Counted from the stretch's first letter, positions 1 through 11,569 are shown. The stretch is 33,457 nucleotides of DNA from Vicinamibacteria bacterium (GCA_022820825.1 JAJEEU010000023.1:1-33457), one strand, 5' to 3'. Translations and numbers: made by a program. Notes: generated from the letters alone by a model not told the origin.

Positions 1-969
<969 letters not shown>

Positions 970-1170
970 AAAAGCGTGCGCCGCACGCCGCCCTCACGGA
1001 CAGCGCCCGGCAAACTTCCAACACGAGAGCCGTTTGGCTCTTGCGTTGTTCAGTGTCTTTGTCAGGCTGATACTCGGACGCTATTGCGTCCACGTCCTAT
1101 CCAGTTTTCAAAGAACCGGGTCCCGCGGTGCCGCCTCAACGGCACACGGCGCCCGTCTCCCCAAGGGGAG
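970..1170 (-). promoter_or_regulatory. rRNA operon leader with boxA-like antitermination element
   Basis: This is the expected transcribed leader between the rrn promoter and the mature 16S 5' end. On the minus strand it contains GGTTCTTTGAAAACTGG (about 1101-1117), which matches the boxA-like sequence of bacterial rRNA leaders and is bound by NusB/S10 for antitermination in characterised species. A hairpin AGAGCC-AAAC-GGCTCT lies at 1026-1041. Another, CTCCCC-TT-GGGGAG, lies at 1157-1170 at the predicted transcript start. No protein gene is supported here; ORFs across this stretch are high-GC shadows. Confidence 0.7.
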
Positions 1171-1176
1171 CCACTG

Positions 1177-1205
1177 ATAGTACATACCGGTGCGGAGTAT
1201 GTCAA
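1177..1205 (-). promoter_or_regulatory. rRNA promoter, consensus -35/-10
   Basis: On the minus strand TTGACA (1205-1200) is followed by exactly 17 nt and TACTAT (1182-1177). This is a perfect -35 box and a 5/6 -10 box at ideal spacing, about 200 nt upstream of the mature 16S 5' end. Transcription should start near 1170. It is the strongest sigma-70-type promoter visible in the window, as expected for an rRNA operon. Confidence 0.85.
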
Positions 1206-1216
1206 CCACCGGCTTC

Positions 1217-1340
1217 CTTAACTTGGGGCTGCGCCCCAAACCGCCGGCGGCCGCTAGCGGGGACCCCGTAGCCCCGCGCCGCGGCCGCCGAGCCGCGCCG
1301 TGCGCGGCTTGGGGACGACCGCTCCATGCTCGCGTCCCCT
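1217..1340. repeat. Structured intergenic repeat, copy 1 (after tyrS, before rrn promoter)
   Basis: This is one of two near-identical ~120-bp elements; the other is at 11421-11545. On the plus strand it contains successive inverted repeats: TTGGGGC-TGC-GCCCCAA; a long hairpin made of CGGCGGCCGC pairing with GCGGCCGCCG and an inner GCGGGG/CCCCGC stem; AGCCGCGC-CGT-GCGCGGCT; and GGGGAC pairing with GTCCCC across a 17-nt loop. The first ~95 bp differ from copy 2 at only about five positions plus one gap. It sits 38 bp after the tyrS stop and 11 bp before the rrn -35 box. The folding could insulate the two transcription units, but function is not shown. Confidence 0.85.
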
Positions 1341-1378
1341 CGCACGGTAGAAACGTTGCGGCCACATCCGCCAGGTTC

Positions 1379-2596
1379 CTAGGACCCAAGGGGCCGGATG
1401 CGGCGGGCGCGGCGGCCCACCTGGAGGGTGAACGGAGGCTGACCGGCCGGGATCATATCGAACTTGTCAGCTACGCGAACCCCATCGATCTTCACTGCAC
1501 CCTGCGTGATGAGTCGAGCCGCCTCGCCGTTGGATTTCGCGAGCCCTGCGGCGACCATGATGGACGAGATCCGCCGTCCGGCGTCGGCCACTTCCACGTC
1601 GCAGACTTCGACGTTCGTGGGCACCTCACCGCGCGAAAACTGCCGCTCGAACGTGTCCGCGGCGGAGCGGGCAGAGTCGGCCGTATGGAAGTCGGTCACG
1701 ATGCGCCGCGCAAGGTCGACCTTGGCCTGCCGGGGATGCAGCTCACCGGCCGCGGCCGCCCGCCGCATGCCGTCGACCTCGGCCACGGGGAGATCCGTCA
1801 GGAGCGTGTAGTACTCCCACATCAGCTCGTCCGACACCGACATCAGCTTGCCGAACATCTCGCCGGGCGGCTCCGTGACGCCGACGTAGTTGTCGAGCGA
1901 CTTCGACATCTTCTCCGTCCCGTCGAGGCCGACCAGCAGGGGCGTCGTTATGACCACCTGCGCCTCCAGGCCGTAGGCCGGCATGATGTCGCGGCCCACG
2001 TTCAGGTTGAACAACTGGTCGGTGCCGCCCAGCTCGACGTCGGCGCGCAGGTGGACCGAATCGTACGCCTGCGCCAGCGGGTAGAGGAATTCATGGATGC
2101 CGATCGGCTGCCCCTTCTCGTACCGCTGGCGGAAATGGCGCCGCTCCAGCATCTGCGCCACGTTGTAGCGCGCCGCCAGCCGGATCCAGCCTTCGCTGCC
2201 CAGTGCGCCCAGCCAGGCGCTGTTGAAGTCGACGACCGTCCGCTCCGGATCGAGCAGCTTGAATACCTGCTTCTTGTACGTCTCCGCATTCTCCGCGATC
2301 TCGTCCGGCGTCAGCGGCGGGCGGGTCTTCGAACGGCCGGTCGGGTCGCCGATCAGGCCCGTGAAATCACCGATCAGGAAGATGACGCGGTGCCCCAGAT
2401 CCTGAAAGTGCTTCATCTTCCGGATCAGCACGGTGTGGCCGAGGTGCAGGTCGGGCGCCGTCGGATCGAACCCGACCTTGACCGTCAGCGGCGCACCCGC
2501 CGCGGCGGCCCGCTCGAGCTTGGCCCGCAGGTCGTCCGCGCGGATGACGTCGACGCACCCCTTCGCGAGGTACGCAAGCTGCTCGTCGACGGTCAT
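1379..2596 (-). CDS. tyrS: Tyrosyl-tRNA synthetase
   Basis: A 405-aa class I aminoacyl-tRNA synthetase that activates tyrosine with ATP and charges tRNA-Tyr in the cytosol. The HIGH motif appears as HLGH at residues 51-54, and the canonical KMSKS at 229-233. The latter points to the TyrZ-like branch rather than the KFGKT-bearing Bacillus/E. coli TyrS type. The tyrosine-pocket region (GGTDQLFNL, around 190-197) is intact, and a C-terminal S4 RNA-binding domain (LAKSNGEAARLI...) ends the protein. The start MTVDEQ was chosen because its ATG overlaps the purN stop (ATGA) and matches family length; the reading frame continues upstream without homology. It is the last gene of the purine operon, so it is probably co-transcribed with it. 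Confidence 0.97.
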   Translation of the reverse strand: MTVDEQLAYLAKGCVDVIRADDLRAKLERAAAAGAPLTVKVGFDPTAPDLHLGHTVLIRKMKHFQDLGHRVIFLIGDFTGLIGDPTGRSKTRPPLTPDEIAENAETYKKQVFKLLDPERTVVDFNSAWLGALGSEGWIRLAARYNVAQMLERRHFRQRYEKGQPIGIHEFLYPLAQAYDSVHLRADVELGGTDQLFNLNVGRDIMPAYGLEAQVVITTPLLVGLDGTEKMSKSLDNYVGVTEPPGEMFGKLMSVSDELMWEYYTLLTDLPVAEVDGMRRAAAAGELHPRQAKVDLARRIVTDFHTADSARSAADTFERQFSRGEVPTNVEVCDVEVADAGRRISSIMVAAGLAKSNGEAARLITQGAVKIDGVRVADKFDMIPAGQPPFTLQVGRRARRIRPLGS

Positions 2597-3210
2597 CGAG
2601 TCGCTCGGCGGATGAACCGGCGCCCCTCGATGCGCCAGCCGCCGGCCAGCATGATGCCGATCGCCTCGGGGTAGATCCGGTGTTCTTCCTCGAGGATGCG
2701 CGCGGCGAGCGTGTCGGGCGTGTCGTCGTCGCGCACCGGCACCACTGCCTGCAGGACGATAGGGCCCGCGTCGAGCTCCGGGGTCACGACGTGCACGGTG
2801 GCGCCGCTCACCTTGACGCCGTACTCCCACGCCTGCCGCTGCCCGTCCAGGCCCACGAATGCGGGCAGCAGCGAGGGATGGATATTGAGAATGCGGTTGG
2901 GGAACGCCTCGACGAACGCCGCGCTCAGCAACCGCATGAAGCCCGCGAGGCAGACGAGCGACACGCCGCGCTGCTTCAACTCCGCGACGACGGCGAGATC
3001 GAACGCCTCGCGCGAAGGATAGCGCTTGTGGTCGATGTGCAACGTCTCGATACCGGCCGCTCGGGCGCGCTCCAGGCCGGCGGCGTTCGCCCGGTTGGAG
3101 ATGACCACGGCAATCTCCGCTTCGAGGCGGCCGGCGGCGATGCCGTCGATGACCGCCTGCAGATTGCTGCCGCGGCCCGATATGAGCACGCCAATCCGTC
3201 GATTCTCCAC
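2593..3210 (-). CDS. purN: Phosphoribosylglycinamide formyltransferase
   Basis: A 205-aa folate-dependent GAR transformylase that transfers formyl from 10-formyl-THF to GAR (third step of IMP synthesis). It shows the N-terminal phosphate-binding GRGSNLQA (residues 12-19) and the catalytic triad Asn109, His111 (NIHPSLLPAF) and Asp147 (VTPELDAGP), spaced as in E. coli PurN. I chose GTG at 3210 (VENRRIGVLISGRG) because GAGG lies just upstream and it leaves 8 bp after the purM stop; the open frame extends further upstream only as a shadow inside purM. Its TGA overlaps the tyrS ATG by 4 bp, suggesting translational coupling. Confidence 0.96.
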   Translation of the reverse strand: MENRRIGVLISGRGSNLQAVIDGIAAGRLEAEIAVVISNRANAAGLERARAAGIETLHIDHKRYPSREAFDLAVVAELKQRGVSLVCLAGFMRLLSAAFVEAFPNRILNIHPSLLPAFVGLDGQRQAWEYGVKVSGATVHVVTPELDAGPIVLQAVVPVRDDDTPDTLAARILEEEHRIYPEAIGIMLAGGWRIEGRRFIRRATR

Positions 3211-3218
3211 AGCTACCT

Positions 3219-4250
3219 CTATCCGTAGACCACGCGGCCGTCGCCCTCGACTATCTCGCCGATGACGGCCGTTCCGCTCTCGCCGGCCTCCGCCAGCGCC
3301 GCCTCGGCCGCCGGGAGCGCGTCCGGCGCGACGACGGCGACCATTCCGATGCCCATGTTGAACGTGCGGTACATGTCTTCCACCGGCACGCGGCCCTCCC
3401 GCTGGAGGAAGCCGAACACCGGCGGAACGCTCCAACCGCCGCGATCAACGCGCGCCGCCGTCCCCGCCGGCAGGACGCGCGGCATGTTGTCGGTCAACCC
3501 GCCGCCGGTGATGTGCGCGAGCCCCTTGACCAGCGGATCGCCGGACGCCAGGAGCCGCCGCACCGGCCGCAGGTACGACCGGTGCGGGCGCAGCAGCACG
3601 TCGCCGACGGTCGCGCCGAGCTCGTCGACGCGGGCATCCACGGAGAGCTGCAGCGTGTCGAAGACGATCCGCCGCGCGAGGGAATAGCCGTTCGTGTGGA
3701 GCCCCGACGACGGCAGTCCGAGCAGCAGGTCGCCCGGCCGGATCCCGCTGCCGTCGATGAGCCGGTCCCTGGCCACCAGGCCGACGATGAAACCGGCCAG
3801 ATCGTACTCGCCCGCGGCATAGAAGCCCGGCATCTCCGCCGTCTCCCCGCCCAGCAGCGCGCAGCCGTTCTGCGCGCAGCCGTCCGCGAGCCCGCGCATG
3901 ACCGCCTCCAGCACGTCGGGCGCCACCCGGCCGGTCGCCAGGTAGTCGAGGAAGAACAGCGGCTCGGCGCCCTGCACGAGGATGTCGTTGACGCAGTGGT
4001 TGACGAGGTCGATGCCGACCGTATCGTGCCGGTCCGCGAGAAAGGCGACCTTCAGCTTGGTCCCGACGCCGTCCGCGCTCGCCACCAGCACGGGCCGATC
4101 GACGTGCTCCAGATCGGGCTGGAACAGGCCCCCGAAGGCGCCGATGTCCGACAGTACGCCGCGCGTGAACGTCTTCTGCGCCAGGCCGCGCACGCGGCGC
4201 ACCACGTCGCTGGCCGCGTCGATGTCCACCCCTGCCGATCGATAGTCCAC
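3219..4250 (-). CDS. purM: Phosphoribosylformylglycinamidine cyclo-ligase (AIR synthetase)
   Basis: A 343-aa ATP-dependent enzyme that closes the imidazole ring, converting FGAM to AIR (fifth step). It begins MDYRSAGVDIDAA, the family-typical N-terminus. It carries the conserved VASADGVGTKLKVAF ATP-binding segment, the GLADGCAQNGCALLGGETAEMPGFY block and the HITGGGLTDNMPRVLP motif. Length equals that of characterised bacterial PurM. It lies 6 bp after the HEAT-repeat gene and 8 bp before purN, inside the compact operon. PurL, PurQ and PurS, which make its substrate, are encoded upstream in the same unit. Confidence 0.97.
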   Translation of the reverse strand: MDYRSAGVDIDAASDVVRRVRGLAQKTFTRGVLSDIGAFGGLFQPDLEHVDRPVLVASADGVGTKLKVAFLADRHDTVGIDLVNHCVNDILVQGAEPLFFLDYLATGRVAPDVLEAVMRGLADGCAQNGCALLGGETAEMPGFYAAGEYDLAGFIVGLVARDRLIDGSGIRPGDLLLGLPSSGLHTNGYSLARRIVFDTLQLSVDARVDELGATVGDVLLRPHRSYLRPVRRLLASGDPLVKGLAHITGGGLTDNMPRVLPAGTAARVDRGGWSVPPVFGFLQREGRVPVEDMYRTFNMGIGMVAVVAPDALPAAEAALAEAGESGTAVIGEIVEGDGRVVYG

Positions 4251-4256
4251 GGGCTG

Positions 4257-5450
4257 CTAGAACTCCAGAGCCTGCAGCGTGGCCTCCGCCACGGCCCGGG
4301 CGGCCGAACCAGCGGCAGATTCCCAGTATGCGCGCCGGACGTACGCGTAGAACCGTTCCTCCGCCATGTCCTCGTCCAGCATGTCGAACGCTTCGCGCAG
4401 CAAGGTGAGAGAGGCCTCCTGCGCCGCGGGTTCCTCCAGCGCCGCGCGCACCACGTCGGGACGCCGCAGCGCGACCGTGCCCACTGCCAGCGCGATCGGC
4501 GCCCGCGCAGAAGCGTCGGCGTCCATCCCGACATCCAGGAGCACGTCAAGCGCCGCCCGGTTGTCGCGCACGGCCAACGCCGCCAGGCTCGACGCCGCGT
4601 TGCGCAGCAACTGCCGCGCGTCGTCGCCGGCGGTGCCGGCGGTGCCGGCGCCCGCACCGTAGCGCAGGGCATCCCCCACGTACCCGACCTGCGCTTCGCA
4701 GCCGGTGCCCAGCAGGCACGACGCCGCCGACATGACGGGCTGCAGCGTTTCGTCGACCAGCGGGTGGACATCCGCGATAACGCCGGCGGCGCGACGGTCG
4801 CCGATCTTGCCCAGCGCCAGTAGCGCGTCGTCCTGCAGCACGCCGGGGGCCGCCGCCAGCGGCAGCAGCGCGTCGACGGCGTACTCCGCGCGATGATCTC
4901 CCAGTGCCTCGATCACTACCGCACGGAAGAAGGTCTCCCCGCGGTCGATGTCGCGCACCAACTGTTCGCGGACGTCCCTCTCGCCGTCATTCGCGGCCAG
5001 GGCGCGCACCAGCGCCGGCCGCACGAACTCGGACGTCTCGCTGTCGAGCGCCGCCAGCAGCCGCGGCGCGATCGCCGGGTCCGGCTCGATCTCGTAGTAG
5101 CTGTACGCGGCCGCACGGACGCGGTCGTTCGGAGACTCCAGTGCTTCCGCGAACGCGTCGCGCGTATCCGGGAGGTCGAGCCCATAGAGCAGCACGAGCG
5201 CTCGGAACTGCACGTAACTGTCCTCGTGCAGGCGGACGGCCTCCCGCAGTGCGGCGCCGGCGAGCGCCGGATCCGCGCGGCGGACCGCCCGCGACGCCTC
5301 CATGCGCACCGCGAAGTCGAAGTCGCCGAGCTGATCGATCAGTTGCGGGAGCTGCTCCGCGGCGGTCTTCTGCGCGGAGCGGGCGCTGCCGACAGCCGCC
5401 GGCAGCAGTGCCGCGGCGGCGAGCACCAGGGCCGCGCGGCGGCCCGTCAT
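4257..5450 (-). CDS. Exported HEAT-repeat protein of unknown function inside the purine operon
   Basis: A 397-aa protein with an apparent signal peptide (MTGRR then a hydrophobic run to about residue 25, AVGSARSAQ). It is followed by alpha-helical HEAT-like repeats: VRMEASRAVRRADPALAGAALREA, DRVRAAAYSYYEIEPDPAIAPRLLAAL, DDALLALGKIGDRRAAGVIADV, and so on. No catalytic motif is visible. HEAT arrays are usually protein-binding scaffolds. Its ATG overlaps the purF stop (ATGA) and purM starts 6 bp after it, so it is translated as part of the purine operon although its own product should be exported. I cannot assign a function. The alternative that the N-terminus is a non-cleaved hydrophobic helix is possible. 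Confidence 0.85.
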   Translation of the reverse strand: MTGRRAALVLAAAALLPAAVGSARSAQKTAAEQLPQLIDQLGDFDFAVRMEASRAVRRADPALAGAALREAVRLHEDSYVQFRALVLLYGLDLPDTRDAFAEALESPNDRVRAAAYSYYEIEPDPAIAPRLLAALDSETSEFVRPALVRALAANDGERDVREQLVRDIDRGETFFRAVVIEALGDHRAEYAVDALLPLAAAPGVLQDDALLALGKIGDRRAAGVIADVHPLVDETLQPVMSAASCLLGTGCEAQVGYVGDALRYGAGAGTAGTAGDDARQLLRNAASSLAALAVRDNRAALDVLLDVGMDADASARAPIALAVGTVALRRPDVVRAALEEPAAQEASLTLLREAFDMLDEDMAEERFYAYVRRAYWESAAGSAARAVAEATLQALEF

Positions 5451-6877
5451 GACTGCACCGGCTGACCGTCGCCGGGCAGCTTGAGGACCATCTGCATGTA
5501 CGCCGCCTTGTCCGACGGCGGCGGGACCCGGTACTCCCGGGTGTAGCAGGCGTAACAGTAGTTTCCGTTGCCGGCGCCGACAGCGCTCTGCAGGCCGTCG
5601 AGGCTGAGGTACGCGAGGCTGTCTGCCCCGAGGAAATCGCGGATCTCGTCCAGGTCGTGCTGCGCCGCGATCAGCTCGTCACGGTGCGGCGTGTCGATGC
5701 CGTAGTAGCAGGGTGACACGGTCGGCGGACAGCTTATGCGCATGTGCACCTCGCGCGCGCCGGCCGCCCTGACCATGCCCACGATCTTGCGGCTGGTGGT
5801 GCCGCGCACGATGGAATCGTCGACGAGCACCACCCGCTGCCCGTCGATGATGTTGCGGACCGTGTTCAACTTGATCTTCACCTTGAAGCCGCGGATGGAC
5901 TGCTGGGGGTGAATGAACGTCCGGCCCACGTAGTGGTTGCGAATGAGCCCCATCCGCAGCGGCACGCCGGAGGCTTCAGCGTAACCCGCGGCCGCGCACA
6001 GGCCGGAGTCCGGCACGGGCACCACGACATCCGCCTCCACGCCCGACTCGCGGGCCAGCAGCCGGCCCAGGTTGGTGCGCGCCTCGTTCACGCTGCGCCC
6101 GAACACGTAGCTGTCGGGCCGCGCGAAGTAGACGTGCTCGAACACGCAGTGCGCAGGCGTCACCTTCGGAAACGGCTTGTAGGACCGCACGCCGTCCCTG
6201 CCGATCACGAGCACTTCTCCGGGCTCGATGTCGCGCTCGTACTTGGCGCCGATCAGGTCCATGGCGCACGTCTCCGAGCACACGACGTAGGCGTCGCCGA
6301 GCCGGCCGAGCGCGAGCGGGCGGAAGCCATGCGGATCGCGCACGGCAATCAGGTTGTCCGGCGTCAGCATCACGAGCGAGAAGGCGCCGGCTACCTGCGA
6401 CACCGACTCCACGATGGCGTCCTCCGCCGTGGCGGCGGTCGAGCGGGCGTAGAGGTGCAGCACCACCTCCGTATCGCTGTTGGTCTGGAAGATCGCGCCC
6501 TGCCGCACGATCGACTCGCGCAGCTCCCCCGCGTTCACCAGGTTGCCGTTGTGGCACAGCGCGATCTGCCCGTGGGAGCAGTCGATCAGGATCGGCTGCG
6601 CGTTGACGATGCGGCTGTCGCCGAAAGTGGAATAGCGGACGTGGCCGATCGCGGAGTGCCCGGGCAATCCGTGCAGCGCCTCTTCTCCGAACACGTCGCT
6701 GACGTAGCCCATCCCGCGCGACAGCTTGACGCGGCCCTCGTGGACCGCCGCGATGCCAGCGCTCTCCTGGCCGCGGTGCTGCAGCGCGTACAGCCCGAGG
6801 TAGGTCATGTGGGCCGCGTCGACGTGGTCGAAGATGCCGAATACGCCGCATTCGTCCTTGAACTTGTCTTCATCCAT
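5447..6877 (-). CDS. purF: Amidophosphoribosyltransferase (Fe-S type)
   Basis: A 476-aa first enzyme of purine synthesis, making phosphoribosylamine from PRPP and glutamine. The Ntn glutaminase nucleophile is Cys10 after a 9-residue propeptide (MDEDKFKDE|CGVFG), so the precursor must self-process. The C-terminal half has the PRPP loop VVLVDDSIVRGTTS. Four cysteines, C244, C390, C441 and C444 (CYAC), occupy the [4Fe-4S] ligand positions known in Bacillus PurF, so this is the Fe-S, Bacillus-like type rather than the cluster-free E. coli type. It lies 15 bp after purL and overlaps the HEAT-repeat gene by 4 bp. Confidence 0.97.
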   Translation of the reverse strand: MDEDKFKDECGVFGIFDHVDAAHMTYLGLYALQHRGQESAGIAAVHEGRVKLSRGMGYVSDVFGEEALHGLPGHSAIGHVRYSTFGDSRIVNAQPILIDCSHGQIALCHNGNLVNAGELRESIVRQGAIFQTNSDTEVVLHLYARSTAATAEDAIVESVSQVAGAFSLVMLTPDNLIAVRDPHGFRPLALGRLGDAYVVCSETCAMDLIGAKYERDIEPGEVLVIGRDGVRSYKPFPKVTPAHCVFEHVYFARPDSYVFGRSVNEARTNLGRLLARESGVEADVVVPVPDSGLCAAAGYAEASGVPLRMGLIRNHYVGRTFIHPQQSIRGFKVKIKLNTVRNIIDGQRVVLVDDSIVRGTTSRKIVGMVRAAGAREVHMRISCPPTVSPCYYGIDTPHRDELIAAQHDLDEIRDFLGADSLAYLSLDGLQSAVGAGNGNYCYACYTREYRVPPPSDKAAYMQMVLKLPGDGQPVQS

Positions 6878-6892
6878 GGCGCTGTGCCCGCG

Positions 6893-9120
<2,228 letters not shown>

Positions 9121-9124
<4 letters not shown>

Positions 9125-9861
9125 GGCTGCGCCGCTGCCGCGCGCTGCTCCACGCCCCCCGCAGCCGCGGCGGCCAGCGCCACGACGGCGGACTCCAGGA
9201 TGACGCGGCCGTCCTCGCTGCCGAGCGCCGCCTCGCACGCCCGCTCGGGGTGCGGCATCATGCCGACCACGTTGCGCGCCGCGTTGCACAGGCCGGCGAT
9301 GGCGGCGGTGGACCCGTTCACGTTCCACGCCTCGTCGCGGCTGCCGTCCGGCGCCGTGTAGCGGAAGATGATCTGCCGGTTCGCCTCCAGCGCGGCGACC
9401 GTCTCGGGGTCGGCGTAGTAGTTGCCCTCGCCGTGCGCGATCGGGATCCGCAGCACCCGCCCCCGCGCCGCCAGGCGCGTGAACGGCGTGTCGGTCTGCT
9501 CGACGCGCAGGTGCACGTGCTCGCAGATGAACTTGAGCCGGCGGTTGCGGCGCATGCCGCCCGGCAGCAGGCCGGCCTCCAACAACACCTGAAAGCCGTT
9601 GCAGATGCCAAGCACCGGCCCGCCGGCCGCCGCGAAGCGGGCCACCTCGCCCATGATGGGCGAGAAGCGCGCAATCGCCCCGCTGCGCAGGTAGTCGCCG
9701 TACGAGAACCCGCCCGGCAGGATCACCGCGTCGGCGCCGTCCAGGCTGGATTCCTTGTGCCAGACGAAGCGCGCCTCCTGGCCCAGCACGTGCTTCATGG
9801 CGTGGTAGGCGTCGTGATCGCAGTTGGAGCCGGGGAACACGACGACCGCGAAGGTGCTCAT
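9121..9861 (-). CDS. purQ: Phosphoribosylformylglycinamidine synthase, glutaminase subunit
   Basis: A 246-aa class I glutamine amidotransferase that supplies ammonia to PurL. The catalytic triad is Cys87 (GICNGFQ), His204 and Glu206 (MPHPER). The N-terminal [16 protein letters not shown] and the [13 protein letters not shown] oxyanion region are typical of PurQ. It is about 20 residues longer than the Bacillus enzyme because of an Ala-rich C-terminal tail ([17 protein letters not shown]). The start ATG overlaps the purS stop by 4 bp and its stop overlaps the purL start, so the three subunits of the complex are translationally coupled in order S-Q-L. Confidence 0.97.
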
Positions 9862-10100
9862 CCCTCGACGTCCACCCGATAGCTCTCGATGACCGGATTG
9901 GCCAGCAGCTTGTCCGCCACGGTCGCCGCCAGCGCCCGCGCCTGTTCGGCGTCCGCGGCGTCGACGTCGAGCTCGAAGTACTTGCCCTGCCGCACGTCGC
10001 GCACCGACCCGTAGCCGAGCGTGTGCAGCGCCTCCGTGATTGTCTTGCCCTGCGGATCGAGGATGGAGGGCTTCAGGGTAACGAACACCGTCGCTTTCAT
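9858..10100 (-). CDS. purS: Phosphoribosylformylglycinamidine synthase subunit PurS
   Basis: An 80-aa small subunit that bridges PurQ and PurL in the FGAM synthase complex. The typical features are an N-terminal strand [20 protein letters not shown], then [22 protein letters not shown] and a C-terminal [14 protein letters not shown]. Length matches the family (about 80-85 aa). It starts 1 nt after the purB stop and overlaps purQ by 4 bp. Its presence confirms the multi-subunit FGAM synthase type. Confidence 0.96.
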   Translation of the reverse strand: MKATVFVTLKPSILDPQGKTITEALHTLGYGSVRDVRQGKYFELDVDAADAEQARALAATVADKLLANPVIESYRVDVEG

Positions 10101-10101
10101 C

Positions 10102-11418
10102 TCACGCTCCCGCCTGACCGACAGGCGCCCCGAACACCCGATCGAAGATCGTGCCCACGTGGCGCAACTGCACCCTGAGGTCGAAGATGCGCTCGACGTC
10201 CTCGCGCGCGAGGACCCCCGTCACGTCGGGGTCCGCCAGCAGCAGCTCCCTGAAGTCCAGCCGCTCGTCGTGCGCGCGCATGGCGTTGCGCTGCACCCAG
10301 ACGTAGGCGTCCTCGCGCGACACGCCGGCCTGGGCGAGCTGCAGCAGCACCGCGCCCGAGAAGATCACCCCGCGCGAGAGCCCCAGGTTCTCCAGCATGC
10401 GGTCCTCGTGCACGACGAGGCCGCTCACGATGCGCGTGAAGCGGCGCACCATGTGGTCCAGCAGGCAGAAGCTGTCCGGCAGGATGACCCGCTCCACCGA
10501 CGAGTGCGAGATGTCGCGCTCGTGCCACAGCGCCACGTTGTCGAGCGCCGCCATGGCGTTGGCGCGCAGCACGCGGGCCAGGCCGGTGATCTGCTCGCAG
10601 CCGATCGGGTTGCGCTTGTGGGGCATTGCGGACGATCCCTTCTGCCCCTTGGCGAAGGGCTCCTCGACCTCGCCGATCTCCGTCTTCTGCAGGCCGCGCA
10701 CCTCCAGCGCGAACTTCTCGAGCGACGCCCCGGTGATGGCCAGCGCCCCGGCCAGCTCCGCGTGCCGGTCGCGCTGGATGACCTGCGACGAGATGCGGGC
10801 CGGCCGCAGGCCGAGGCGCTCGCAGACGCCCTGCTCGATCTCCGGATTGAGGTGGGCGTAGGTGCCGACGGCGCCCGAGACCATGCCGACGCCGACGGCG
10901 TCGCGCGCGCGCACCAGCCGCTCGCGGTCGCGCTGCAGCTCCTCGTACCAAAGCGCGAGCTTCAGGCCGAGGGTGATCGGCTCGGCGTGCACGCCGTGGG
11001 TGCGGCCCATCATCGGCGTGTCGCGGTGCTCCAGCGCCCGGTGGCGAACGGCGGACGCCAGGCCGTCGAGATCCTCCAGCAGCAACGTGCACGCGGCGCG
11101 GAGCTGCACGGCGAGCGCCGTGTCCACCACGTCCGCCGACGTCATGCCGAAATGCAGCCAGCGCGCCGACGGCCCCACGTGTTCGGCCACGCACGTGGTG
11201 AAGGCGATGATGTCGTGGCGCGTGACCGCCTCGATCTCGTCGATGCGGGCGGCGTCCACGGCCCCCTTCTCGCGGATGTCGCGCGCCGCGTCGGCAGGAA
11301 CCAGGCCGTGCTCGGCCATCACCTCGGCCGCGGCCGTCTCGACCTGCAGCCAGGTCTCGTAGCGTCGCTGATCCGTCCAGATCCGCCCCATCTCGGGCGG
11401 CGTATACCGTCGTAGCAT
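10102..11418 (-). CDS. purB: Adenylosuccinate lyase
   Basis: A 438-aa fumarase/aspartase-superfamily enzyme that releases fumarate from SAICAR (IMP synthesis) and from adenylosuccinate (AMP synthesis). The superfamily signature [13 protein letters not shown] is intact, as are the catalytic-region motifs [11 protein letters not shown] and [13 protein letters not shown]. The start [16 protein letters not shown] aligns with the known N-terminus of Bacillus-type PurB, so ATG at 11418 is secure. It is the first gene of the operon. No good Shine-Dalgarno is visible: the bases just upstream are ATTTAAGAA, directly preceded by the GGGGC-GCA-GCCCC hairpin of the intergenic repeat (11421-11545). This raises the possibility of control at the initiation region. 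Confidence 0.97.
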   Translation of the reverse strand: MLRRYTPPEMGRIWTDQRRYETWLQVETAAAEVMAEHGLVPADAARDIREKGAVDAARIDEIEAVTRHDIIAFTTCVAEHVGPSARWLHFGMTSADVVDTALAVQLRAACTLLLEDLDGLASAVRHRALEHRDTPMMGRTHGVHAEPITLGLKLALWYEELQRDRERLVRARDAVGVGMVSGAVGTYAHLNPEIEQGVCERLGLRPARISSQVIQRDRHAELAGALAITGASLEKFALEVRGLQKTEIGEVEEPFAKGQKGSSAMPHKRNPIGCEQITGLARVLRANAMAALDNVALWHERDISHSSVERVILPDSFCLLDHMVRRFTRIVSGLVVHEDRMLENLGLSRGVIFSGAVLLQLAQAGVSREDAYVWVQRNAMRAHDERLDFRELLLADPDVTGVLAREDVERIFDLRVQLRHVGTIFDRVFGAPVGQAGA

Positions 11419-11420
11419 TT

Positions 11421-11545
11421 CTTAAATGGGGCTGCGCCCCAAACCCCCGGCGGTCGCTAGCGGGGACCCCGTAGCCCCGCGCCGCGTCCGCCGGGCCGCG
11501 CCGTGCGCGGCGTGGGGACTCCTGCTTTCATACTCGTCGTCCCCT
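11421..11545. repeat. Structured intergenic repeat, copy 2 (immediately before purB)
   Basis: Second copy of the ~120-bp element seen at 1217-1340, in the same orientation relative to flanking minus-strand genes. The first hairpin (TGGGGC-TGC-GCCCCA), the long hairpin around GCGGGG/CCCCGC, GCCGCGC-CGT-GCGCGGC and the terminal GGGGAC/GTCCCC stem are all preserved. The loop of the last stem has diverged in sequence and length (19 versus 17 nt). In the long stem one inner pair is lost to a T-T mismatch but two outer C-G pairs are gained relative to copy 1. It fills nearly all of the 151-bp gap between the upstream MBL gene stop and the purB ATG. Confidence 0.85.
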
Positions 11546-11569
11546 GTTTGTTTCCACGTTGTTGCTTCG

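Noticed and set aside
11419..11569. Purine riboswitch or PurR box upstream of purB
   Set aside because: I could not find a purine-riboswitch core or a PurR-like palindrome; the gap is occupied by the repeat.
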